A stretch of 64,000 nt of DNA, taken from contig NC_064036.1 in assembly GCF_932526225.1 (NCBI RefSeq), forward strand, positions 17,754,953-17,818,952, read 5' to 3'. Position 1 is the first letter of the stretch; every line of letters begins with the position of its first letter. The notes under the pieces were generated by a model that was given only the letters and a program-made list of their open reading frames with translations, made no database searches and was not told where the DNA came from. The position numbers and the translations under genes are program-made. Source of the stretch: Nematostella vectensis (Eukaryota > Cnidaria > Anthozoa > Actiniaria > Edwardsiidae). Positions 33,621 through 46,535 of the stretch are shown here, piece by piece.

Positions 33621-34622
33621 CTGAAACAAACAAAAATTAATTCGAATAAAAACATCATTGTCCAGGTATAAACACAGCGCGGAATATTCGACGGCGCGCG
33701 CACTAAAACATGATTAGTTGAATAAAAACAAATAAATCGTATATATAAAAGAAAACAAAGCTTATTTCAATCGCAAAGAAGTTTTCCAGAAAATAAACCT
33801 CATTTCACAAACCATCTGAGATTGACAATAATTCAATCAATCACGACTTCAGCGCGCAAAACCAACCGGAAGGAACAACGGCATGACAAACAAATCTGTT
33901 CTAAAGAGCTATCACCTAGGGTTTTTTTGTAGGAAAGTAAGCCACTGCAAGTTTATGAGATTAGCGAGAGCATAAGACGATTTGATACTAAAGAAATGAT
34001 ACTAAAAATGTCTCTAACGGTGGCATTTTTACAAACATTCGAGAGGCTAAGAAACAAACACCAATAAGTAGGCTTCAGCGCAGTCCGGCAAACAATGGTA
34101 ACTTCTGTTGTGAAGTGCGATAAAGAAATTCTTTTTCAAAAAACTAAGACCAGTAATCGGAATTGAACCAAACCAATAATGATGAAACTAACCGCCAGAA
34201 ACTGGAACAGTGTCCTGTAAATATACCGCCTCGCGTTTACATCAGTAAAATCAACATCCTAGCTTTGCTCTAGTAAAAAGAGGCGCAAACGTTCGGGCGT
34301 CCTTTCTTCTCCACTGAAAATATGGCACAAGAAGTTGAACTTATCAAGTGGGATAACAAGAGGTTGTAACAACAGAATATCCCGCCACGAGGATACTCAC
34401 GTTTCGTCTTTTATGGAGGCTTCGAATTCGCGCATAACTTCGTGGAAACAACTCCTTGATTCTCTACATCGCCAGCAACAGCAGTCACTGTCTGAGCCTA
34501 CAAAAATAAATCACACAGCATGTAAGTCGACTTTTATAAGTTTTTTTTCTGAGAAAGACATCAAAATCTGTGCTATATTCGCGGGAAAAACAACAAAATC
34601 CGCGTTAGGACTGGGTCTGTTG

Positions 34623-35430
34623 CTATATTTGACTAGATCCCAGACCCCCGATTCTCACTCTGTCGCAACAGTAACACGCGCCTCCTCGCGGATTTTTCAC
34701 ACCTAAAGATGGACCGAAGCGCTCAAAGTAAGCAGTTTTTTGTGTGATTTTAGCATAGCCCTCATTGTTAAAAGGCAACCCATCTATCAATGATTTCACT
34801 TTAGGATCCAGAAGCTCTTTTAAGTATGCGAACTTAGTAACTGTTGCCGTGTTGGACTTATCAACCTGTGCCTCAAACATCCCATAGAATCGATTAAAAT
34901 CGAGAATAGATCCAGTGAACTTGTATATTTCAAGTTTTGGTAACTTGGCCAATTTGGTTTTCGATTGAGGCTATTTGTTAATCAAAATCATTCCACCACG
35001 CTTCAATTTCTTCGTCAGACACATTCTTCGTAAATTTCATCTCCTGGATTTCTAGTTTGACTGAATTTGCTTCACTAACCTTTGTTTCAAGGGTACTTAT
35101 CTGACGTGAGATGCTTCCCAGGTTCTGTTGTTCCAGTATTTTTTTCGATTGTGTCCCGATGAAGCGTAAGCTTTTGAGTTTTCCTTCCAGGGTTTGTTCC
35201 ATGTTCTCTATCGATGCTTCTGTTGTTTTAGCCATTCTCGTCCCACCAGGGGTGCCACTATATCGTAACTGTTTCCACGACACACTACTCACCTCACGTT
35301 GGCGTTTTACTATATTGTATTTAACTCTCGTTGTCGATTATTACAAGTGATTCTCAGAGCATCCAAACTCGCTTTCTCTCGCGATCACTCAATACATCAT
35401 ACCCCCCTCTATTAGGGGTTCAAATGACTT
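34623..35430 (-). mobile_element. BEL/Pao retrotransposon fragment (gag)
   Basis: Frames 35292-34978 (coiled-coil N-terminus, MAKTTEASIENMEQTLEGKL) and 34952-34623 (LPKLEIYKFTGSILDFNRFY, FAYLKELLDPKVKSLIDGLP) match the DUF1759 gag of BEL/Pao elements. Upstream on the minus strand lies TGGCACCCCTGGTGGGACG (about 35240), a possible primer-binding site, and LTR-like sequence from 35425 (TGAACCCCTAATAG). The remainder of the element is missing. It sits in an intron of the SAM-domain gene. Confidence 0.75.
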
Positions 35431-35451
35431 CCGGTTATACCAAACAATAGT

Positions 35452-35652
35452 TCACAAAAGTACGGAAAAGTTCTTGTTTCCCTTTACCATAACAACAAGG
35501 TTGTCGCCTTCTTTAGTAGCCTTCTTGAGTTCTCCTAGAGTCATTCCGCATATCGGGCCTGCTGGGCATGCGTTTTCTATGCATATTTTCGTCTCCAGGT
35601 AGTCCCTTACGTGTACGTAATCTGTCTGGGTCGCAGAGCTACTTTTCACCAT
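35452..35652 (-). pseudogene. Tyrosine-recombinase-like fragment
   Basis: 67 residues reading YVHVRDYLETKICIENACPA and PICGMTLGELKKATKEGDNL. This resembles the start of the catalytic region of recombinase/integrase-like proteins found in cnidarian and fish genomes (Crypton-like group). Only this part is present, and no catalytic Arg-His-Tyr set can be checked. Confidence 0.4.
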
Positions 35653-36059
35653 GTGTTTTCCTAGGATGGTAACTGCCGAGCGAGCATGGGTTTTCGAACT
35701 TTTGGATGTCTTCGGGCTTTATTAGCCTCTCGAAGTCTTCCATTCTTTTTTTCCCATCTCCTTTCTGCCAGAGGAACTTTGAAGGCGTTTATCTACTTTT
35801 GAACCTGGCTCATATCAACACTTTGATCAGTGAACTGAAGGCCGTCTGGCTTTTCGACCTTAAGAAATCGGAAAAATCTTGATAGACATCCAAGGTAAGA
35901 CCTAACGGTACCATGTTTCCTTTCTGATTTCATCCTGTATAGCCATTATTGTCTCATTCATTGATCATTCTTCACCAAGATGGACCTCACCCGGAGACTT
36001 TCTTGAAATTATTCTTTTAATAATATTTTCTAGCTTAAAATATGGATAAACGATGACAC

Positions 36060-36212
36060 AAAATGAAAAATCAAGGACTTTGACAAATTTTCAAGGCAAT
36101 CTTAAAAAAATTCCAGGACTTTTCAAGGACTAAATTCAAAATGTTCAAATTCAAGGAGTTTTCAAGGACTAACTGCATTTTCAAGGACTTTTCAAGGTTT
36201 GTGCGAACCCTG
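36060..36212 (-). repeat. Transposon-end-like repeat with TTTTCAAGGACT iterations
   Basis: Read on the minus strand it begins CAGGGTTCGCACAAACC at 36212 and then iterates AGTCCTTGAAAA six or so times. The CAGGG tip with internal repeats looks like one end of a hAT-type non-autonomous element; the partner end was not found. Confidence 0.45.
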
Positions 36213-39200
36213 TAATTTCATTGAAAAAAAAAATCGCAAGAGCGATTATTCACAATCTAATTTGCCAAAAAATTGTGATGGCTTTGCGCACCAAACAAAC
36301 AAACCAAATATCGGTGCTGCTTTGTTGCGTGCTGTCCCCATACGCCCCCCGTATGTCATAACGTTCTGTGGTTGATAGATAGCAATTCGACTCTGTTTGA
36401 GTATTCAACCCAGCTTTCTGGCCCTCCATTGTATTTTGTTGCTCTGATGGAATATATGGCAATAAATGTAAAATTATTTGTGTGGGCAAAAAGCAACTAA
36501 TAAATTGGACGCAAATTAACATTTTGCTGTGTTGTGGCACTTGAAGATAATATTAGATTTGTCATTTTGTAACCATGTCGATCCTGAACTATAACATGCA
36601 AGTGATTGCATGTGTTCTTACCTTTGTTGACTTTTAAAGATAGTTTCATCTTCTTTCTGTAAGGGGTCCCATCATCATCACTCACAAGCTTTTTGGTAGC
36701 CATCCTACTGTTCTCAAACTTTTTCAACAATTGCTTCTTTAGAAGATACTGTAAAAAAAGTGAAAAAACATGATCAGCTATCTTTTGCTTGCATTCAATT
36801 CAGTGTTTGAAACAGTAGTTAGTACATGCTGAACATACGTAGTTCAGGCACAACAATCATAGTCAACGAGGAAGAGTGCCAGTTGAGTATTTTAACTCAA
36901 AGAAAAAAAAAGAACATTAAACCAACAGCAAAAAAGTACCTTAGTCACAAAATTTGTTTTTCTTTGTATAGCAGAATTTCACATTGTTTTTGTACTCACT
37001 ATTAAACAATTAGAGAATGAGTTCGAGTTTTATATGAGTCAATAGTCAATGAGGCACATAGCGCCAAATTGACTATTTGACTCATAGAAAATGAGAACAA
37101 ATTGTGTAATTGTTTTAGTAGAATGCAACATGAATTTATACTAATACTGTATGTATTGCTTTTCATGGAAGAAAACGCCGACTTTTTGCTACTCACTATC
37201 TATCACCTGATAGATAGTGAATACCTCAGCCAATCAGATTGCAGAATTCGTGATAGTATGCTAGTTGTTTTTTTAATGAACCTGGATAGTGAATGCTAGC
37301 CAGGTTTCAGCCAGATTGCAGGATTCCTGATGTATGCTAGTTGGTTTCTACTAAACGACTATATAATACGTACCCAGCCCTTGAAGTCTGAAGATGCATC
37401 TTCATCATAACCAGGCATGACAGAGCGTGGATCGATCTGGTTCAAGCATTTGTATTTTGTACAAAGCTCTTTGGCGATCCACTCAATAATACTAGGTGAC
37501 GGCTTGGGATTAAAGGCACTGACATGAACTTCGACCTGACGAATGATCCTTCGCACAAGCTCACTTGGCATACTTCCAGGATGTTGGCTCTTTAATTTTT
37601 TGTCAATTGCCGGGCCAAATTTATTTGGCAATCTAAAGGTTGATGGCAAATCCTTGGGCATTTCTCAAGTGGTAGGCAAGCTGCCTCTAAATGCATTGGA
37701 TCTCTTGAGTGGAGGTGGTCGTGGTGAAGCATCGATGTGTGAAGCATCAATGTCATCATCAGCTTCTGATGAAACTAAACGGCTGTTATTCTCACCATCT
37801 TGATTAGATGAGAGTGAAACAGTTGTGAAGGTTCTTGAAGACACAGAAGATGTTTTGCTTGTTTGTCCTGATATGGAGCTGGTGTTAATTTGAGATGTGG
37901 GTCTTGTGGCTGCCGCTACATCTGCACTGTCCTGTAGACAAATTTAACACAACACGTGTTAATCTATACAAAGTAGAGCATAGATCATTTTAATTTTGAT
38001 AGAATTGAAATTATTTAACTTGTTCTAATACTAAGCAATTGTTGGACAAGATTTTTTGTGCTATTAACTGGGAATTATAAGGCATCTAAAATCATCTGTA
38101 GGCTATTGACCAATCAGAAAATGTTGTACAGACTACAATGGATAATGATTATCAGTGTGGCAGAATCCTTGAAGCTCAATCTTAAGAAACATAGAGGCAA
38201 TAATGTAATATGCAAAAAAGTGGTAGAAAAAGTGGTTATGCTGAATATTGACCAGTAATTTATGAATTTTATATTTTTATCCTATTTTATATACAGTTAC
38301 AATTTATCATGCCCCACTTGGAAAGCAGCTGCTAAACTTTTGTTAAGTTAGTAGTTGCAGTGGGTAGCGTGAGAAAATAAAATCTATGTTTGTATGAACC
38401 AAGCATGTTTAGTACAAAACTGTAGCATACTCTTTCATAATGCACTTATGTTATTGGAAAGCCCCCCCACCCCCCCCCCCCCCCCCCACTGCCAAGGGAT
38501 CTTTAAAGCATTTATAATCCCCCACTATGTATTTCAGCGCTTCCCACATTTTTGTAAAAAAGTGCAAAGACCCTGTCTTTCATGCACAATTCTTAAATCT
38601 ACCTGCTTTCTTGTAGGGGTGCAGGGCTTTCCGCTGACTTAGTGTTTAATGGATCTACTTACAAGCTTCCGAAATAAAGCCCGGAGATGAACTCTAACAG
38701 TTATAACCTCATTCTTAAATTCTTCTTCCACATCTTCTCTCTCGAATATCGAGAATGTATCCCCATCAATCTTCCTCTCTATAATGAAAATTCATATTAT
38801 AACCATTACAAGTGGATCTAAGATACTGGCATCCATCCAATTTAATATAATAATAAGCTAATTACAGAATATATTTTTTTTTGGCTTTAAAAAAAGCCAA
38901 AAATATCAGGTTAAAAAAGTATGAAGCCAAACAAATCGCAATTGCGCGCAACTTGCATTTTGCAAGGGCTTTAAAGAAAAAAACTATATCACCAGTTCTT
39001 AAAAATAGTATCTAAAAACATTAATTCACAAAAGGTGTGACTTATGGAATGTTGGACTTGCACTGTTTCTTATATTACAGGCCATTTGGAGAATCAGCTT
39101 TGTGTGGGAATTGACCTGCATCAGTCACAAAGTGTGTTTCCATTTAATATTCCCCATGGGTGACAAATTATTTTTGACCCCCTCTCCTAGGAATGTCCAC

Positions 39201-39909
39201 CAATTTGCATATTTTCTCAAAATTTACTGTATTTTTTATGCCCTCTTCCACTCCCCCCCTCCCCAGTTATTTCCATTGTCTCAAAATGTAATATTTTTAA
39301 GAAACCAGCAATTTTGTTGGAAAGTGATTTTGAGAAAGAATAAATTTGTTGTTCACAAAATTTCATTAGAAATAAAGCATGCATTTGCGTGAAAAAAAAA
39401 CATGTCGGTTTTGGCGGGAAAACTGGTCACGTGACCTAGTGAAATCAAAAATCTTTAAACCAGTTATTTGTCATTCTAATTATCGTAGCAAGTAACACCA
39501 ATGGATTTGTTTAGCTTTCTAATGTTTTAAAGAGTAAAAACATAAAGCCTTCGCGAGAAATTTAACGCGAAAAACATCCTAGTTTGAGCGGGAAAACCTG
39601 GTCACGTGACTTGTGTGCCCACAAAAACATCTAAATCAACTGAAATTAAACATTAACACGAGATATATTGACTGAAATATCGAGGTCAAAGCTATTTTAA
39701 ATATAAAAAAAGGGATACTCATCAATACATGCAAATTTAAAGACGATCAAAGAAGCGAAGCAAGTGCGACTTCGATCCAAAAGTATGAGTTGCTGTAACT
39801 TACTTTTCAATGCATCGTTTGCTTCATTTGGAAGTCCAGCTTCTTCTAACTTCGCGTATAATTCGAGATACGTGAGTCCTAGAAGATCAGCACGATCTAG
39901 GCCCGCCAT

Positions 39910-40124
39910 TTCGCACCGAACTTAACTCTAACTCGAGCCATTGAAGTCCGAGCGAAAAAGGGCGTGAATTTTAGTTGCTTGCTTGTTTTGTCACATTATC
40001 ATGTGACTGTAATGAACCATGCTGATTGGATAGTTCAGTATTTGAGACGTGTTGATTGGTTGAAATTAAACACGTGGGTGAGTACAAACACGTTTTTGAT
40101 CGCTCTTCGCCCTGCTAAAACAAA
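39910..40124. promoter_or_regulatory. Divergent promoter region between SAM gene and transposase
   Basis: 215 bp between two opposing start codons. It has a CACGTG motif near 40071 but no clear TATA box. A shared promoter is inferred only from geometry. Confidence 0.4.
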
Positions 40125-43100
40125 ATGGCGAGATTTCGGTATTTGTGGCCGCTTTGCGTATTCGCAGCCCTCCATTTCTCTGACTTATTGAGCAACATTA
40201 ATATTGTCCATAGTAACAATCCTAATTTCTCTGTGATATGTGGTATCGAAGGATGTACGACCAAATATAGCAAGTACAACAGCTTACATAGACACATATC
40301 ACGCCGACATCGTTCGTGATTGGGATTTGATGCACATGCGCATCAAATCGATTTGAAGCGAAATGCAGCAGTTTACTGCCTGAGGTAGGTTCTATGCCAT
40401 TTTATAACTCTAAAGTTGATAGTTACACCCAACCGGGAAGGGGGGGGGGGGGCGCTGGGTTGTACTTTTTAAGCCCTATCTCATATATTGATTATCTGGA
40501 AATTTACTATGGGAATTTCAGAGGGATGGGTGGGGGAAGGGTCACATCTCAAGCGGGGGTTATGCATATTTTCTGGAATCACAGAATGCCACTATACAAT
40601 GCCAAAATAATGTCTCTTGACATTAATTATTGCACAGTGGACCTTCCCAAATTCGAATCCGAATGGACCTTCCACAAATCTTTGCGATCCACTTGCACAC
40701 TGTCAAATTTGTCAGTAATGAAAACGAGGTCAGGGTACATGAACATGAGGTCAGGGTAAAATTGCTTGGTGCATGCATATTACAAATGATTGTGGATACT
40801 ATCCAGGAAGGTCCATTGAAGGTGAACATTTCGGGAGCACCTGAGGTATGAACACAGAGGTTGGGGCCTTGCCCCCTAGACACTTTTAAAATCTGGAGGT
40901 CCTGGAATGGGGGATTCCAGCTATAATGAAATGCACGCTCATGTTACCACATGCTAACAGCATGCTGCACACGTTTCCTTCGGTGCTTTATAATAAAGCA
41001 CACACTGCATGCTGGTAGTTGCATGAAGCAGGAGCCAGTAGTCACCTCTGTGATGCAATTGATGACATCTGTGATGATATGTCTAACCCCTTTGATGGCC
41101 TTGAGACTGAATGGCTGCAGGATGCATGTATCAAGGAACATTTTGGAACATTTTGTGGTAAATAATATTATTATAACCATTGAATACTGGTATTATATCA
41201 CAGCTAGCAATTATCCAGCTCATAGCTCAGACTATTGTTTCAATAATAGAATCAGTTATGTTTCCCTGTATGGAACAACATTTGCAGCCCAACCACAAGT
41301 TTGTCTTACGAATAAAGTCAAGGCTTTTTGCCAGCAACTCTGAGGTTTCAGAAATTATACTTATTTATACTTCTCCAGGCGCTGGTTTACACAAAACCAA
41401 TATCTAGTGTCAGATTCAGGGTAAAGGGGAGCCAATTCCAAAAGCACAATAATTAAGTTGGGCATGACTCAACAGATAAGGATTAAAATTATACTTGTTT
41501 TACCTTTGCAGGAACCAGTGCCAAAGGAGTTTGGGAAGAAAATGGTCTACAAAGGAACTGGTAACAAACGGCGAATAGTAGAAGTTAGAAGAACATTTTA
41601 CTATGTACCATTCCTGAAAGCCTTTCAAAAACTGTTGTCTGAAACAGACATTCTGCAATTACTTCTTACCAATAATGGCTACAGCATGGACAACAAATTA
41701 AGATGTTCCTGCAGATTGTACTCTATCATGATGAAATACAACTCTGCAATGCTGTTGGCAACCGAGTAAGAACACATAAGCTGTATATGTTTTATTTTAT
41801 CAGCTTAAATCTACCACTTCAATACAGAACAAAACTACAGGATATCCATTTAGTTGCCATTAAGGAAAGGAAAATGGATTTGATGTCATCTTTGAACCTC
41901 TTCTTTTGGAGTTGGAGCAGCTGGCAACTCCTGATGGTTACCAATTTACGCTAAGTGAAGAAACGTACATAAATCTGCAAGGGGCACTGGCTGCATACAT
42001 TGCTGATACACCAGCCAGCCACGAAGCTGCAGGATTCAAAGAAGGGGTTGGCTTATCATTTAAAAAGTGTAGGCACTGCCATGCAACTTTCGAGGAAGTG
42101 CAATCAAACTTTCTTGAGGAAAACTTTCATGCACGCAGCCTCCAAGAACACCTGCATTACCTAGACTCCATAAAAGAATGTGAAGATTCCTTATTGCAAC
42201 ATCTTAGCATGGTTTATGGGGTTAACAGAGCAAGCATACTTTTAGATTTTCCCTATTTTGATGTTTGTGAACAGATGCCTCAGGATGTTATGCATGTTCT
42301 ATTTGAGGGTGTTATCCCTTATACAGTTAAATTAGTCTTACATCATTTCATTAGAATTGAAAAGCAGCTAACTATCCAGCAGCTAAATAGAAAACTAATT
42401 GGGTTTAACTATGCTTATTTTAACAAAAAGTACCAACCAAATCCATTTAGCCAACAGGATTTTTATATTGATGGCGACTGTAAGTTTAGTCAAGATGCAG
42501 ATCAAATGTGGATGCTGTCTACAATCCTGCTTTTTCTTGTTGACGACTTTATTGACCTTCAGGGTGAACATTGGCATTTATATTTGTTGTTAATGGACAT
42601 AACTAGAATATCACTTTCAGCAGTATTAAGCTTGAAAAACGGTTTCCAGATAAAACTACTGATTAATTATTTTCTTACTTTGTTTAAGACACTTTTTCCT
42701 GAATGTAATATAATTCCGAAAATGCATTACTTATTCCACTTTCCAAGGTTATTACTTTTCTTGGGCCCCTCATCAATTTTTGGTGTATGAGAATGGAATC
42801 AAAACATTCCTATTTTAAATCAATGCGTAGTGTTGTCGGCTATAAGAATGTTCCATTCTCCTTGGCCAAACGACAACAAAAGCTATCATGTCTCTCTGCA
42901 TTGGACTTGAAACAATCTCAAAATCAGGTTGGTAAATCTAAGCGTCTAACTCAACAAGAACAAAATAGAGCTACTGACCGATTACAAAACTTTTTTTAAC
43001 ATAGATATACAGCTAATTACAACTATTTACAGTCGCTCTTGGGCAGAGGTTGATAATATTAAGTATGTTTCAAAAGAATGTGTTCTTTTTACAGGATCTG

Positions 43101-43273
43101 ATGACAATGGAAACCCAGTATTTAGCAAACTAGACAGTATAGTAGTTGTAAATGATCCTGACCACATATTTTTCCAGTGTCAGCCTATGGATACGGTTGG
43201 CTTTGATGATGAAATGGGTGCATATAAATTACAGGTGCCAAAAATGGCATCAGGGTTAGAAATGTATACTTAA
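40125..43273 (+). pseudogene. C2H2-finger DDE transposase of a two-gene DNA transposon
   Basis: Exon 1 (40125 to about 40316) encodes a C2H2 finger, CGIEGCTTKYSKYNSLHRHI with SRRH. Exon 41032-41157 encodes NPFDGLETEWLQD. The long exon from 41512 carries LQIVLYHDEIQLCNAVGN (first catalytic Asp), a CRHC zinc pair, EQMPQDVMHVLFEGV (second Asp), PKMHYLFHFPR and MRMESKHSYFK (Glu). The last exon, about 43033-43273, ends in TAA. Shifts near 41700, 41885 and 42780 disable it. The DVMH-x-LFEG form resembles the CACTA/TNP2-related (CMC) and allied metazoan transposases that pair with SAMD3-like genes; I cannot fix the superfamily. Termini were not found. Confidence 0.72.
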
Positions 43274-44779
43274 AACCAACTGAAAATTCATCAGCCCCTA
43301 CAGCTTGTTAACCACAAAGGGGTACTTATGTGCTAGTAGATGGAATCTAGAACTTAAAGTGAGTACTTGTAGAGTGATTTTATTCAACCAGTGAAGCAGA
43401 GATTAATTCAGACTATTACTCCTCAACTCTATTGTTTTCGTTTTGTCTATTTGATGGTAACAGTATTTTTTATTTAAACATATTTTTCATTTGCTTCAAG
43501 AGCAAAGTAATTTTAATTACAGTTTAATTACATTCTACCATAATTGTTTGATCTGTTAAATAAAATCACTCTACCAAGGCTCCTTTGCTGTAGCATGGGA
43601 AGCATACTGTGCTGTGCAGTTAAGCTTGAAGTGCAAGGTTTTGTCATTTAAAGTTCTGTTGTTAGGTTTTAAGATTTCACATGGTAGGTGTTATAGGCAA
43701 GTACCATCCTGAAAATAGTGCATGTTTTTCATAACCATGTATCAACTTTGCCTTGAGAAGAGACATATATCAACGCCAAGTGCATTGTTTTAATGCCTAA
43801 ACTTGCTGTTTTAACACATTGACAAAACTATATTCGCTAGCTCAACTGCATAAGCGCAGAATACAGGTTATGTTGCATTAAAATATTGCCTACACAAGAC
43901 AAAATATGAAGTAAACTAATGTTTCGCATTGGTCTAACATAATTGTGCCATATTATTTGGGTTATTTTAATTGGGTTTGAATAAAATTAAATATTCTTCA
44001 GACAGTGAGTGTGCTTGTGTGTTGCCTTATTTATCTTTCCTCTATATTTTGAAAAACAATGATGATTATGGTGGATGTCGTAATTGAAATGAAACAGTGT
44101 CATCTGAATTTATTGCAGTACTCAAATGTAAGGGGTTATGGTTATAGCTGCCATGACACCATCATTAATTTGATGAAGATAAAGGGCAAGTGAATAAACA
44201 ATGATGTCCAATCGACACGCTCAGTTTGCTTCGCAAGTTGCTTTAATACCATTAACAGTCAATGTACATAAGTTTTCATTTTCCCAAGGAAAATTCTTAG
44301 TTGGAAAGTCTCCGCTCTCAATAAAAATCATAAAGCACTAGCTCTCATAAGGATGTACTAGATAAGGATGTACCTAAGTATTCTTAAAAAAAGAGTCTAA
44401 TCACTTAAAAGTAGGATAAAAAATATTGCACTCTAAAAGTTTAGAAATACTTTGCTAAATTTAAGTTCCAATACTAAATACAAGTGTTTATGTCTTGTCA
44501 TGTTACTTAAATTTAGTTATTATAAATATAGTCAACTAAAATATAGGGTTATTTTCAAATGTACTTATCTTTAGTGTGGTTTTCCTATAAAATAGACAAA
44601 GTCCTAGATATGAGGTCATACATCCTAAATATGAGTAAAGGTACCATGGATCTTAGTGAATTTCACTCAATATTAGTGGGCGAAATAGGGATATTACTAA
44701 AATTGAGTGATCACTTTTTTCAGTGTGACCTTAGATTGTACGCCTCAGATCGGCCAGGCTCTAAAAGGGATTTTAGCTA
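43274..44779. other. Gap without recognised gene
   Basis: AT-rich. It should contain the right end of the transposon above, but no inverted repeat matching 32.0-33.4 kb could be found by eye. Confidence 0.4.
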
Positions 44780-45730
44780 GGCCGGAGCATAACCGTGGAG
44801 ACAGCGATGAACAAGTAGAAGGATCTTTAAACGGATTCTGAAGACAACAGGGAGCCAATGTAGATTAACAAGGACAGGAGTACTGTGCTAGAATTTGGGC
44901 ACTTAACACACAACGCGTGCAGCAGCATTTAGTATTCGTTGCAGACGGTTAACTTGATAAGTGGAAATCTGGTAGAGTAGCGAGTTGCAGTAATCCAAAT
45001 GCGACGTCACAAAAGAATGTATCAGAACTTTACAAGCATCTTCAGTGAGGTATTTCCTAATCTGCCGGATGAAGTACAGACCCCGGAATGCCTTGCTGCA
45101 AACCTTGCTCCATGCACGCTCATAGACATGTTCTTGTCAAAATATGCGCCTAAGTTCCTTTCATTTGATAGGTGCTTGATATCTGAGGCACCCACAGAAA
45201 TGGAGTTGATGTTGACTTTGTCCAGTTGCTGCCGGGAGCCGATCAAAAGGAACTCAGTCTTTGCATCATTAATCTTGAGACGATGGCTGATTATCGATGC
45301 CCGAACATCCGAAATGAAGCGTTTCCATCGCTTTTATAGCGTTGTGCACAGGCATTAGATGGTTTATAGGAAAGGCAGAGCGGTGTGTTACCTGCATAGC
45401 CGTAGGCATTAGTGAGATGTTGCTTTTAAGGAAGTCAAGAAGGATGTCATGTTCAATGGTATCAAAGGCAGCACTAAGATCTAACAAGACTAGAAGTGTG
45501 ATTTCCTGCCTATCCATGCTCATCAGGATGTCATTCTGAACTTTCAATAATGCAGTCTCAGTCGAGTGATCTTGTCTGCAGGATGACTGGTTCTCAGGAA
45601 GAGCGTTCGATGAGCAATGTGTTAGTAACTGAGCAATTGCCGCTTTCTCAGCAGCCTTAGCAACGAATGGGAGGTTACTGACGGGCCTGAAGTTCTTAAA
45701 CATCAATTACAAGCCAAGTTTTTTAAATAG

Positions 45731-46535
45731 AGGAAAGACTAAAGCAATCTTCCAGCGAAGTGGAAAAGAACTCACCAAAGTCGTTTGCCAGACGCGAGGA
45801 ATCCTCATGAGGTGGTAATGGGTTGGTCTGTTTTTCCTTGACCAATGAAGACACAACCGCAAACAGTTTCTTAAAATCACCAGCACACTCCTTAATTAGA
45901 TGACATATAATAATTATATGAAGATCTCGCCTCAAAGAGACGAGCACAGTACTTGTTGCATACACGACGATACTCTTTTCTGTCTGAATCAAGTTTCTTA
46001 AGTAGAGGAAAGACTAACGCAATCTTCCAGCGAAGTGGGACGCGCCCTTCCCGTAACGATGAATTAATTAGATTAGTTATAATTGGGACCAGGACATCAG
46101 TACACTGCTTCAAAATCTTCGTTGGTATTGGGTCCAGCATGCATGTAGCGTTGGAGGAAGACGAAATAATCTTGTACACATCTTCTTCAGAAAGAGGAGT
46201 GAAATTCTCTAGGTTTGACGCAGGAGAGAATGTAGGTACGAGGGGCTTTACTACAGTTGCAGCAATGTAGTCAATTCCTTCTTTGATTGCCTGGATCTTC
46301 TTGTAAAAGAACTCACCAAAGTCGTTTGCCAGACGCGAGGAATCCTCATGAGGTGGTAATGGGTTGGTCTGTTTTTCCTTGACCAATGAAGACACAACCG
46401 CAAACAGTTTCTTAGAATCACCAGCACACTCCTTAATTAGATGACATATCATAATTATATGAAGATCTTGCCTCAAAGAGACGAGTACAGTACTTGTTGC
46501 ATACACGACGATACTCTTTTCTGCCTGAATCAAGT
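45731..46535. repeat. Internal duplication in the LINE
   Basis: The stretch from AAAAGAACTCACCAAAGTCG to CTGAATCAAG occurs at about 45763-45990 and again at 46304-46533. The preceding AGAGGAAAGACTAA(A/C)GCAATC motif also occurs twice (45731 and 46003). One tandem copy appears to have lost about 300 bp in the middle. Confidence 0.8.

Larger units (their letters stand above)
34259..39909 (-). pseudogene. SAM-domain accessory gene of a DNA transposon
   Basis: Six exons with matching phases: 39909-39804, 38778-38663, 37931-37374, 36748-36622, 34497-34401 and 34313-34259. The first two encode a SAM-like domain (MAGLDRADLLGLTYLELYAK, KIDGDTFSIFERED). The third has a Ser/Thr-rich linker then LPNKFGPAIDKKLKS and LVRRIIRQVEVHVSAF, resembling SAMD3-like proteins that accompany DNA transposons in fish and cnidarians. 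Exon 3 contains an in-frame TGA at 37665-37667. Exon 5 has a cysteine-rich CCCWRCRESRSC. It starts head to head with the transposase at 40125, so the two probably form one element. Exact role unknown; DNA or transposase binding is a guess. Confidence 0.62.
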
